Shown: positions 48,969 through 59,539 of the stretch, piece after piece | Layout: each line of letters starts with the position of its first letter | Numbering within the stretch: the stretch's first letter is position 1 | Origin: Citrus sinensis | Taxonomy: Eukaryota; Streptophyta; Magnoliopsida; Sapindales; Rutaceae | Direction: 5' to 3' | DNA length: 64,000 nt | Assembly (NCBI RefSeq): GCF_022201045.2 | Contig: NC_068560.1 | Coordinates: 33,505,001 to 33,569,000, forward strand | Notes under the pieces: model-generated | Seen by the model: only the letters and a program-made list of their open reading frames with translations | Databases searched by the model: none | Told to the model about the DNA's origin: nothing | Program-made: the position numbers and the translations under genes

Positions 48969-49612
48969 GGCCATGTTTGAGAGCAGGACAAAGTGTGGGA
49001 TCAAACTAATTGTTTGGATAATATATCTAATCTCATATTTGGCATTGGCAATCTCACTTAGATTAGATTAAGTGGAGTAAATTCAAATTTAGTCCTACAA
49101 TTGTAGGATTAGTTATCTTAATTTTCACATGGGTTTAAGCCTTAAGGAGGAGAATTAGGCAAAACAATGTTTGTCCTTTTATGATTTCTTTTTATTTGAT
49201 TATTTATTTATTTATTTGTATTAATTTTTAATGTTAAATAGTTAATTAATGGTATATTAGATGTATTAACAAAATTGTTATTGAGAAACATCCCATTTTT
49301 CATTTGAATATTATGTAAAACATTAACATCTGATAAATAAATAATTTTATATTTAATTGTTTTAATAATATTTTATTTAATAGGCAAAATATATCATATA
49401 TAAAAACATATAATTTAAATAAATTTAATTATTCTAAGTACATACTATTTAACTTCACTTGTATTTAATTTGACATAATCTAATCCAATATTAATCATAC
49501 ATTGTACCAAATGTAGGACAACATTATATATAATCCAGTCTAATCCAATCTAACCTAATTTAATCCAACTCTTTTAGTCAATCCAATTTAATTATGCATG
49601 TCAAATGTAATC
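48969..49612. mobile_element. Tourist-like (PIF/Harbinger) MITE (644 bp)
   Basis: TTA at 48966-48968 and 49613-49615. The left end GGCCATGTTTGAGAG and right complement GATTACATTTGACAT are loosely inverted. Subterminal TCTAATCTCA...TAGATTAGATT and repeated TCTAATCCAATCTAA blocks are typical of this group. Non-coding. Confidence 0.7.
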
Positions 49613-50012
49613 TTAGTTCATGGTAAACTTTTGATATTACCTTTATTATTTGAAACAGTAACAAACGTACTTAGAAAAAATAATATATATTTTTTAACCT
49701 GAAACCTAAAACTAATAACTTCGGAAAAAATGATATACGTGATAGGAAATTTGTGATTCCAGCAAAAGTAAGCGTACCTGGAAAAAATGGAATCTTTTAA
49801 AAATTTGTGAATTTTTTTTTTAGTGCAATTAGAATCATTAACCTGGAAGATACGAAGCGGGAGAATTGTGGCTTCAACGGGGTAACCCGTTAGATCAAAA
49901 CACATGTCAATTGATTTATGGCTGCCTATCAAATCTAATTGAAGATTTAGATGCGTGGGTTCCATTGTAGCCAGACCCACTCATCTAATTATGGAGTGAA
50001 GAGTGGAGACTG

Positions 50013-50126
50013 GTACTTTTATTTGTCTAATTATTGTAGAGAAATGAATGCTTAACTGATTTGTCTACTGTACTTTTATTTGTCTAATTATTGTAGAGAA
50101 ATGAATGCTTAACTTATTTGTGTACT
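50013..50126 (+). repeat. Recent 57-bp tandem duplication
   Basis: Two adjacent copies starting GTACTTTTATTTGTCTAATT differ at only about two positions, so the duplication is young. Confidence 0.93.
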
Positions 50127-50400
50127 GTACTTGAACATAAGAATTAGTAAGTGGCACTTTGCCATTTAAGAATTTGTGAGTGTCCGAATATGTACACTAC
50201 TTTAAGCTGGTGAGTGTTGGCTAGTCAATGGTCATGGTTAAATACTTTTTTTTTTTTTGAATGGATCGGAATATTTTAACTTCAATTTTTTATTTTAAAA
50301 TTTTAACATAAATTTGACTCTTTTAATTCAATCTAATGTTAGATAATCATGGTTAAAACAGTCTAATTATCTTTTTTTTTTAGATACTACAATAAAGTTA

Positions 50401-50985
50401 GGGTGCGTTTGACATACTATATTGCATTATGTTGTATTGCATTATTTTAATACATATGTATTGTATTATGTTGTATTGCATTAATACTATATTATAATAA
50501 TATTGTACAATATTTGATGCTATACTATACTGTATTAATTTTTAGTTACACTATGTTTGGTGTTGCATTGTATTGTATTAATTTCTTTACTGATTAATTT
50601 AAATTACATATTTAGAAAATAATATTTATTAGTATTTAATACTTAGAAAAATATTGAATATAAAAGTCTTAAATTTTAAAAATTTAACATTATTGTTGTA
50701 ATATAAATGTTAAAAAATATATTATCATTCTTCATAAAGATTTGAGTTTATGACCTTAAATTTTTAGTAGCATAACATTTATTTTTTCAGTATTTTTTAA
50801 ATATATAATCTGTAAAATAAAAATTAAATCAAATCAACTCGACACTCATCCCAAATTCCATTATGCGGGTTTTGCCCCATTAATTTTTTTTATGCAATAC
50901 CGCGTAGCAGGCAAACATTTTATTGTAATATCTTAATACAATGTGGCATTCTAATACAGTGTTATGCGGGGCGCCAATCACGCCC
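50401..50985. mobile_element. Tourist-like (PIF/Harbinger) MITE (585 bp)
   Basis: TTA at 50398-50400 and 50986-50988. The ends are GGGTGCGTTTGACAT and, as complement, GGGCGTGATTGGCGC. The left subterminal part repeats ATTGCATTATGTTGTATTGC, mirrored on the right by TGTAATATCTTAATACAATG. Non-coding. Confidence 0.85.
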
Positions 50986-50988
50986 TTA

Positions 50989-51711
50989 GTGTATTGATAT
51001 TATAAAAAGAAGTCTGATGGAAATTAACGGAACCATTTTTAATGTAATCAATTAGAAATTCGATCCATAACTTCTCAACTCTTCTCTAAGGTTAGAGGGG
51101 TTTACTAGCTAATTACTGTGAAATTGGGAGAACAAAAAAAAAAAAATCTACTCCCATATCTATATGAAAATATTAGGTAACTTCTGACCTTAAAAATAAG
51201 GGTCACCACTAAACCAAGTGTTTGATAATCATGTTTAAATGTTAATGCGAGACTACTGCGGAAATGGGCACTACTATTTATGAAAGGGAAGTTGTAAGTT
51301 TTTTAGCGACTAGGGGGAGTTGCAAGTTGATTGCACTGAAAAGAACAATTGGCAGTTATTGGAGCATAATTAATTGAAAGCAGTTGAAGAATGTGATGGT
51401 GCACAATTGATGTAAAATAAATTATGTAGACCCATTGATGCCAAAAGGGGAATTTCCCTATCTGTATAGATTTTTCAATTTCGATTACTTTTCCATTTTT
51501 GATTAATTATTTATGTTTAGTTTCTTTGCATTTTTGTTTTGCCGTTTTCTTGTGTTAGTTTTACTAGCACTCTTTACGTCTTTTTCTTTCATTTTTTTTT
51601 TGAATGTAACTCGGATAATACATGTGGAAATTCAAAAAAAAAACTATATGGGAAGAAAACGATCAAAAGAGAAAGTAGTGGTAAATTTGGAGATCGCCTT
51701 GCTCTCGGTTT
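50989..51711. other. Intergenic DNA, no gene recognised
   Basis: Two short overlapping frames (69 and 77 codons) near 51513-51772 lack motifs and run into a MITE. Confidence 0.5.
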
Positions 51712-51720
51712 TTATTCAAT

Positions 51721-51922
51721 GAGTAATGATATAGTTACAAACTCTTGTACAAATTTATCTTATACAAACTGATGTGGCATGATAAAATTGGTTGAATTAA
51801 ATATTTCTTGACCCAAATGATTTATTTTTATTATTTTATATTTTCATTGAATCAATGAATTAATACTATATCAATTTATACAAGATAAATTTATACAAGA
51901 ATTTGTGGCTTTATCATTACTC
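51721..51922 (+). mobile_element. Small MITE with perfect 9-bp duplication
   Basis: 202 bp, with a perfect direct duplication TTATTCAAT at 51712-51720 and 51923-51931. The ~55-bp inverted ends share GAGTAATGATA, ACAAA, TCTTGTA and AAATTTATCTT in order. The 9-bp duplication suggests Mutator-type mobilisation. A second copy, in reverse orientation, is at 7830-7991. Confidence 0.93.
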
Positions 51923-51931
51923 TTATTCAAT

Positions 51932-53156
51932 TTCCATGCATACATATAATATAAGCATCAGAGTGCCATTTATATAGGCCAATTTTACTGGCCATTTTGA
52001 GATAAACATTGCATGCAGTTTGTTGATGGGTTCCTTTGATCTCCTATCAATGTTATGTGGTTGTAAAAAGAAAAGTTTGCTTCTCCACATTAGTCAACTT
52101 GTTTGTGCCTTGTACTGCTCCTTGCTTATTAGTATTCTTTTTCCCTGTAAATTTTCCTACCCGGCATCGTCTTTGCTTGAGCCAAATTTCTTTTTAACCA
52201 AATTTTTGGGTTTGACCCGGGACAAACATCAGCCCCTATTGATAAATACAGTTAATGTTTTGGGTTTTTTTCATAATGACATTTTCTTTTTCTTTTTTTG
52301 AAAAAAAAATGAGTCATCATTAGTATTTGTTTTTCAATTCTTTTTCTTGGTTTTAAATAATCTGTCAGTTCGGAAAAAAATCACACATCCGGAAGTAATT
52401 GCAACAGAAACTTTATTAAGTAGACTGCAGGATTCGGGTGGTAGTTCCGTATAATGAATTAATATTAAATATTATGCGACAGATGGGGGCCGATTTGATG
52501 GGGGAGTCTAACTACTTTGACGTGGATGGAGCCACATTCATACTGATTCTAGCCACGTGGTAACCTTATAAAACCAAGCAAGCGGTTGTCAAGGTTATTT
52601 TGTCGTGGCTGATCATTGGTGGAAACCAGACAGACATCAATATTATCAGAGTCTTCTCTCGCTCAAGTATTTGGTTTAGCTTTACTTACATAAATGGTAT
52701 TTAATTTTCAATTTCCATGTGGTAAAGCGTGGGTCATCGTAGAAAAATACATATTTTAAGAGTCGAATAAAAATAAATAAATAAACGGTGTTCGTTATAC
52801 AGGTTTTAAAATATAAGCAATAAAAACGCATTAACAACAGGAAGTTTGATAAATTAAAAAAAAAAATCTTATGCAATTTCAAATACTCAGCAAACTCCAA
52901 ACCGCTATGAAATGTACCAAAAAATTAAAAAAAAGGAAAAAAGTACATGTAAAACTTTTCAAATGAAATTCTTATTGGAAATAGATTACTTTTCTTCAAA
53001 TGCTGGTTTAATTAGGAAATATCTTCTTCTTCTTTCTTTCTTTCTCTTTTTCTTTTTTTTTTCTTTCTCTTTTTTTTTTTTTTGGAAAGATGGGAAATAT
53101 CAAAATCAAACAATCAACAAACCCTTCTAGGATCTTCATTTTTTTAATGTGAAAAT
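51932..53156. other. Intergenic DNA with an orphan promoter-like patch
   Basis: No supported gene. Pyrimidine-rich tracts lie near 53026-53080. See the promoter-like feature at 52554-52573. Confidence 0.5.
52554..52573 (+). promoter_or_regulatory. Orphan G-box and TATA-like pair
   Basis: CACGTG (52554-52559) is followed 6 bp later by TTATAAAA (52566-52573). A leader-like stretch follows, but no coding frame starts in the next kilobase. Confidence 0.35.
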
Positions 53157-53275
53157 GTTATTAAATTATATAGTTTAATAGAGTCAGTATAAACGCGTTA
53201 TTAAACCACATAGTTTTATGGTGAATTATACACTAATTCTATCAAACCATATAATTTAATAACGCGTTTATATAT
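53157..53275. repeat. Small fold-back with ACGCGTTATTAAA motif
   Basis: ATAAACGCGTTATTAAACCA at 53190 is mirrored by the complement of TTTAATAACGCGTTTAT at 53257-53273. A third related block (TTATTAAATTATATAGTTTA) lies just left. A short imperfect hairpin. Confidence 0.75.
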
Positions 53276-53305
53276 ATAAAAAAATGAGAACACTTGCACA
53301 TGAAA

Positions 53306-53317
<12 letters not shown>

Positions 53318-53344
<27 letters not shown>
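53318..53344 (+). repeat. (GA)n microsatellite
   Basis: About 13 GA units following a short TA run. Confidence 0.95.
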
Positions 53345-55184
53345 TAATTCTTTTATAATGAGGATATCGTCACTTTGTTGAAGTGAGGATGTCACTAAAG
53401 TAAAAAAAAAAAATCAAAGTGAGGATGGCCTATTAAAGCATTATAAGTTAAAGTTTTTATCTTTATTTTATCGAAATATACAAATAACTTATTTTTAGTG
53501 TTGGAGAAAACAACCATTTAAAAATACAAGAATAACTTAAATAAGTTATTATTCTATATAGTCATTAAAAATAAACAATTTCTTATTTTGATTAAAATCA
53601 TGTGAAATTTAACCCAATAGATGACACGTCCGTTTGTCTATTAAACGAATCAATGACATTTCATCAACCAACTTAAAAATAACACGACATTTTATTTTAT
53701 GATTATGTGAAAAAATATAAATGATGAATCACCTATTTTAATATGAATATCGCAAACAAAATGTTGTTGTTGTTGTTGTTCTTTTTTTTTATTATTATTT
53801 GAATGAATGATGCATCGGGCATAAAGAAAGTTATAAACGACGAGTCGTGTATATGATATGCCGCATATCTCTTACGCTTGTCCTTTATGCAAATATATTA
53901 GACGGCGTGTTGACTTTGGATTTTTACAGAAATGACATATCAAGTATGATCAAAACGATAAATGACAAATCATCTATGACTTGAGTGCCGGTTAAAATTT
54001 AAAGTACTTTATGTAATGTCCTTGCTAAATAAATGACTTGTTAGAATTTTATAATGTTAGTTTTGGCCAAAATGAATTCTAATTATTATAGGGTGTCCTT
54101 ATATCAATAATAGGTACAGATATTAAATCGAGGTATCCTTTCTATAACAATTCAGAATAGCTAAACAAGAAGGTATATATAACTTGTTCAATGTGGTCAT
54201 GAAGCGTGTCGAGATAAAAGGCTCCTGATTTCTAAGTTCCAACACATATATCCAGAATTTCTTGAGTTTGCACTTTGCAATTACCAACTTGAAAGAAGGG
54301 AAGTTAGTTTACACAGAAGATATAGCTCAAGGCCTGCCTCGAAAATGCTTCATCTGCTCTAACTCGATTTTCCACGATTGCAATAATGGTAAGCAAGTTA
54401 TTCCTCTAGCTACTGAATAAGTATACACGATAAAATTGGATGAGATGAGATGCGATGAGATATGATTACATTATAATTTATATTACCTTGTGTTTGGTGT
54501 AGTTCAAGACTACATTAGATTTTAACAATAATTTTATTATTAAAACTAATTAATAATAAATAAATATTTATTTAATTATAATTTAATTGAATTATTTATG
54601 ACTTGCAAATGAAAGTTCGCTTAATATTAAATAAAAAAGCTTCCTTATTTTAAAATTTTTTATATATAACAATTTATCTTATAATATTGCAATTTTTAAA
54701 TTTTTTATTATTAAAAAATTAAAAAAAATTGTATTATATATTATTCCAATTAAAGTCGATGATATTATTTAAATACAAACAATAATTTAGTTATTTCCAA
54801 TATTATATTATAATTATTTAATAAATATATAAGTTAAAATAGTGTTACAATTTAATATGAAAAATGGATTATAATATTAAAAATATTATTTAAATAAATA
54901 AGTTATTTATTTATTTTTAACCTTTACAAAATACATATTTTGTATTATTATTAATTAAAAACAGATTAATTATTGTTTAAATTGAGGTGAATGAAATTAT
55001 TTAAGTATAAATTAAAATTTCATAAAACATTATTTTATTTATGAAATGTATGTGCTAAAAATAATCATATTAAATAATTTATTAATTTAATAATTTACTG
55101 ATGAATTATATAATTTTTTGTTGTATAACAAAACAAGTATTCATTTACTAACATTATAAGAGCTTTTCACTATTTTGGGGATTA
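53345..55184. other. AT-rich intergenic DNA, no gene recognised
   Basis: No frame with a recognisable domain. Very AT-rich from 54530 onward. Confidence 0.5.
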
Positions 55185-55631
55185 ATGGGTCGGTTTTACA
55201 TACGACCCACAACTTTTATACTCACTCCATAACCTTACTAAATATGGGATAAGCTTTAGATTAGACAAAAATTATCTAATCCCAAGAGTTATCCCACATA
55301 CCAAACAAACATAATGTTGCTAAATTTAGGGTGTGTTTACTTATAGGAGTAGAGAATCAAAATTTGAAATATAAATGATTGATTATGCTTACTTGTTAAA
55401 GTAGAAGGAAGAATGCGAGTAAAATATATGAGACTCCCACGTGTTTTTAGAATTAAGAAATGAGAACTTGATTCTCATGGGGTTGGGAATCAAGTTCTTA
55501 TTCCTTGAACACCCCATTATGCCTCCACTGAATTTTCATAATTTTCAAGTTGTCCTCGATTGAGTTTTGTCACCTTTACATTTTAGTCCTTGTAGAAATT
55601 TTATAATATTACAAATTTGTCCTTCATTATT

Positions 55632-55672
<41 letters not shown>

Positions 55673-57000
55673 AATTTATTAATTTATTAATTATTATTAA
55701 CAATAATTATTTTGAAAAAATAATAATCATAAGCACAATTATTATTAATAAATGAGGACAATAATCGACTAAGTTTATTTTAGTAACATGTAATAACCCA
55801 TTCTAATTCCAAAATAAAGTAAATACATTAAAATTTACCACCACCACCACTACTACTACTATTGTTATTATGATGATGATCATCATTATCACTATTATTA
55901 TTATTAACAATAATCAATACTAATAATAGTTTTTGAATAATAATAATCACAATAATTAAAATATAAAATAATAATTATGACAATAGTTAATTAAGGATTT
56001 CTTAGTAATTTTTAACAATTTAATTCATTTCGATTTTGATTTAAGACGAAGTAAACACATTAATGGGTCATTTTGTATAGAACCCATAATTTTAATACTC
56101 ACTTCACAACCTTACAAAAAATCAGATAACCTAGCTTGAGATTAAACAAAAATTATGCAATCCGAAGAGTTATCCTAAATACCAAATAAGACATAATGCT
56201 GCTAAATTTAGGGTGTGTTTACTTGTAGGATCAGGGAATTAAAATCTATAATGGAAATGATTGATGATGTTTACTTATTAATGTAAGAGGGAGACTGAAA
56301 ATGAAAAATGAGGGGCCCATATGTTTTTGGGATTAAGGAATGAGAGTTTGATTCCCATAAGAGAGTTGGAAATCAAGTTCTCATTTCTTGAACTTTCCAT
56401 TTTACCCCCACTAAATTTTCATAGTTTTCAAATTGCTCAGAATTAATTTTCATCACTTTTTCATTTTAGACCTTACAAAATTTTGTAATATTACAAATAG
56501 GTCCTTTATAATAATAATAATAATAATGACATCAATAAATAACAACAACAATGATGATGATTATTGTTGTTGTTGTTATTTTTGTCATTAATGTTATTAT
56601 TATTATAATTAAAATTTATTATAATTATTAACAATAATTATCTTGAGTAGTAATAATCATAATCACATTTATTATAAATAAGGACAATGATCAACTAAGG
56701 TCATTTTAATAACTTTAATAATCCATTTCGATTCTAAAACAAAGTAAACATATTAAAATAATTTATTATTATTATTACTATTATTATTATTATTATTATT
56801 ATTAAAAGTACTATAATTAATTAATGTATTAATTTTATTATTATTAACAATAATTAATAATAATAATTTTTGAATAATATTAATCACAATAATTAAAATA
56901 CAAAAATAATAATTAAGACAATAGTTAATTATGGACTCCTTATTAACTTGGAACAATCTAACTCATTATAATTCTGATTCCAAAATAAAGTAAATATATC
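55185..57000 (+). repeat. Diverged ~882-bp tandem duplication containing MITE-like units
   Basis: Two consecutive copies share, in order, AATGGGTC, ACTCAC.TC..AACCTTAC, GAGTTATCC, GCTAAATTTAGGGTGTGTTT (55321 and 56203), GGAAT.AAGTTCTCATT.CTTGAAC and an ATT-triplet tract. The offset at the shared GGGTGTG is 882 bp. Each unit has a MITE-like end GGGTGTGTTTACTT and a complementary AAGTAAA(C/T)A further right. There is no gene in either copy. Confidence 0.82.
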
Positions 57001-57574
57001 AAGGACAATACAACTCATTCCGATTTCGATTCCTACAGCTTAAATAAATATCTTATTCTGATTATAATTCCTCATTTTGATTTCAATTCATTCCGATTTT
57101 TTTTAGTAAACCCATAATTAATAGCTTTGAATTGCAGCCTCAGGATGTTGGGCGCTTTTAGAATCTTAGCAATTAGTCCTCTTGTTATCACTTAATTGAA
57201 ATATTTTATGTTTAGGATTCAAAAAATTAATATTTACCTTAGGACTTCAATATATAGTAATCTACATATTATGCCTTTTTTGTTTGGGGGGGGGGGGGGG
57301 GAACAAAAGAAGTCTATCCAGCATCTAGACTAAAAAAAATGAGGGAGTGCAGTTCATAAACAATCATTAAATAACCAATAACTAACTCTTAAGGGAGGTA
57401 GATGAAAAAGGTGGAACTCAAGGGTACAGTGAGAGCCATTCCCACAAAGAAGTTATTAGTAAAATTCGCCTCTTTGTACACATGATGTACTAAAACATGC
57501 CATTAGCAGGTTTTTGATGCCCTAAATCAAAGTGAAAATAGCATTACGGTGAGCATTGGAAGCAACTAAGATTT
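57001..57574. other. Intergenic DNA left of the copia element
   Basis: No gene recognised. Holds a 16-base G run at 57286-57301. Confidence 0.5.
57286..57301 (+). repeat. Homopolymer G16
   Basis: Sixteen consecutive G residues, a likely length-variable or assembly-sensitive site. Confidence 0.95.
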
Positions 57575-57579
57575 ATTTG

Positions 57580-58262
57580 TGTTGGAATTATGAAGCTCAA
57601 ATTTGATCTATGGGATATGTATGACACGTTGTCTATTTGTCAGCAAAGATAAACGACATGTCATGCATTGGAGTTCAGAACAACTGAATGATACAAATGA
57701 TATGTCAGCTAGATTCGTTAGTAATGCACGTGATGCGTCACATGTTTCACTAACTCAAATGGCAGCCATCTCTTCGTTTTAATCAACAGATTACGTGAAC
57801 GTTTGACAAGTGTCCCTAAGAAAATTCAAGAAGTTGTTTTTTCCGTTAGATCACGCGGGAAGCAGCTGGAGGTCTTCTTAGCTGGAAACCCAAGAGCGTG
57901 AGCTGACTTCTTGGGGTTCTTTCGGATTGGTCACAATAGAGTATAAAAGGCCATAGGATCTGTAGTTAAGTGTATCTGTTCATTTACATGTATTCTCCAG
58001 ATTTGTAACTTGTTCTCTGAAATCAGTAAAAGGGTTGCTTCATTTTCCACAGTGGATGTAGGCAAGAAATTGGCCGAACCACTATAATCCTTAGTGCAAA
58101 GTGTGTGATCTAATTTTCTTTGATTGTGTGATTGATTTCCAGTGGTTATTCTTGTTTCTTGTCAAAACTTAGTTTAGTGATTAATTCCAGAACAAGATCA
58201 AGTTTCATAGAGTGGGTCTTGGGGGTTCCAAATTGGTCTTGGTGATTGGGTTGGATTCAACA
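57580..58262 (+). repeat. 5' LTR of the copia element (683 bp)
   Basis: Begins TGTTGGAATTATG and ends GGATTCAACA. Contains a TATA-like GAGTATAAAAGG near 57940-57951, the expected promoter. Confidence 0.95.
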
Positions 58263-58265
58263 AAT

Positions 58266-58277
58266 TGGTATCAGAGC
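58266..58277 (+). other. Primer-binding site (initiator tRNA-Met)
   Basis: TGGTATCAGAGC begins 4 bp after the LTR and is complementary to the 3' end of plant initiator tRNA-Met, the usual copia primer. Confidence 0.95.
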
Positions 58278-58303
58278 CTATCTCTGGTTTCTTGGTCTCT
58301 GTA

Positions 58304-59521
58304 ATGGCGTCAACCAAACTTGAAGTGGAGAAGTTCACAGGCGAAAATGATTTCCACCTATGGAGGCTCAAGATGAAAGCCTTACTGGTGCATCAAAGGT
58401 TGGATGTTGCACTTGATGATGAGTCATCATCCAAGAAGCCAATGAAAGGAACTGAAGAAGAATTATCTGAGGTACTTGATAGGGCACACAATGCAGTAAT
58501 TCTAAGTCTTGGGGATGGTGTACTCAGAGAGGTGGGTGAGGAAAAAACAGCAGCAGGACTATGGAAGAAGCTTGAAGACTTATACACAAAAAAGTCAATG
58601 ACTAAAAGACTAGCCACCAAGAAGAAGCTTTATACCTTGCAGATGGGAGAAGGATCATCAATTACTGATCACATTGATGCTTTCAACAAGATCATCTTGG
58701 ATCTTGAAGACATCAATGTGAAAATTGATGATGAAGACAAAGCCATGATCCTGCTCTGCTCTCTACCGAGTTCCTATAAGAATCTAGTGGATACATTGAT
58801 GTATGAGAGACAGACTCTCGCTATGGGAGATGTAAATGATGCTCTGAGTTCCAAGGCTGCAATCAAGAAAGAAACCAAGGATGGAGAATGGCTGACAGCA
58901 AGGGGAAGAACTGAAAATAGAGAGACAAGTAAGAACAAGAAGAATATATCTAAATCCAGGCCAAAGAACTTGAAATGTTTTCACTGTCATAAGGAGGGCC
59001 ATTTCAAGAAAGATTGCCCTGAATTTAAAAACAAGAAAAATAATACAAAGGAGAAGAGTGGAGATGCTGTTGTTGCATCAGAATTTAAGGAATCTGATGG
59101 CTATGACTCAGCTGGAGTTCTAATAGCAACTGATGCTCAAACAAAAGGTAATTGGGTTTTAGATTCTGGTTGTTCCTTCCACATGTGCCCTAATAAAATT
59201 TTATTCACAAACTATGAGACTTGTGATGCTGGGATAGTAGTAATGGGTAATGATTCAAGCTGTAGAGTGGTTGGCAGAGGTTCAATTAAGTTGAAAATGT
59301 TTGATGGCATGATTAGGAAACTAAGGGATGTCAGACATGTGCCTGATCTCAAAAGAAATCTTATCTCCCTAGGAATGCTGGATAAAATAGGGTGTCTAGT
59401 TAAACTTGAGTCAGTCACTTTAAAAGTCTTGAAAGGGTCAATGGTTGTGATGAAAGAGAACATGAGCAATGGTCTGTATATGTTACAGGGATCAGCTGTC
59501 ACAGGGGATGTTGCTGTGTAA
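58304..59521 (+). CDS. Copia gag-protease segment, truncated by a stop
   Basis: A 405-codon frame starts MASTKLEVEKF, typical of copia capsid proteins (gag-polypeptide UBN2-type fold: HLWRLKMKALL, AGLWKKLEDLY). It is followed by a CCHC zinc knuckle (CFHCHKEGHFKKDC, about 58977-59018) that binds RNA, and the aspartic-protease site VLDSGCSFHMC (about 59156-59188). A TAA at 59519 ends the frame where copia elements normally continue into integrase. The longer upstream extension starting at 58265 lies on the primer-binding site and is not used. Confidence 0.9.
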   Translation: MASTKLEVEKFTGENDFHLWRLKMKALLVHQRLDVALDDESSSKKPMKGTEEELSEVLDRAHNAVILSLGDGVLREVGEEKTAAGLWKKLEDLYTKKSMTKRLATKKKLYTLQMGEGSSITDHIDAFNKIILDLEDINVKIDDEDKAMILLCSLPSSYKNLVDTLMYERQTLAMGDVNDALSSKAAIKKETKDGEWLTARGRTENRETSKNKKNISKSRPKNLKCFHCHKEGHFKKDCPEFKNKKNNTKEKSGDAVVASEFKESDGYDSAGVLIATDAQTKGNWVLDSGCSFHMCPNKILFTNYETCDAGIVVMGNDSSCRVVGRGSIKLKMFDGMIRKLRDVRHVPDLKRNLISLGMLDKIGCLVKLESVTLKVLKGSMVVMKENMSNGLYMLQGSAVTGDVAV

Positions 59522-59539
59522 AACCAGAAAATAAATAAC

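Noticed and set aside
57286..57301. G16 tract as a possible G-quadruplex element
   Set aside because: A single homopolymer without spaced G-runs, next to no gene start; length may be an assembly artefact.
58265..58303. Upstream extension of the copia gag frame
   Set aside because: Covers the tRNA primer-binding site; the ATG at 58304 matches known copia gag starts.
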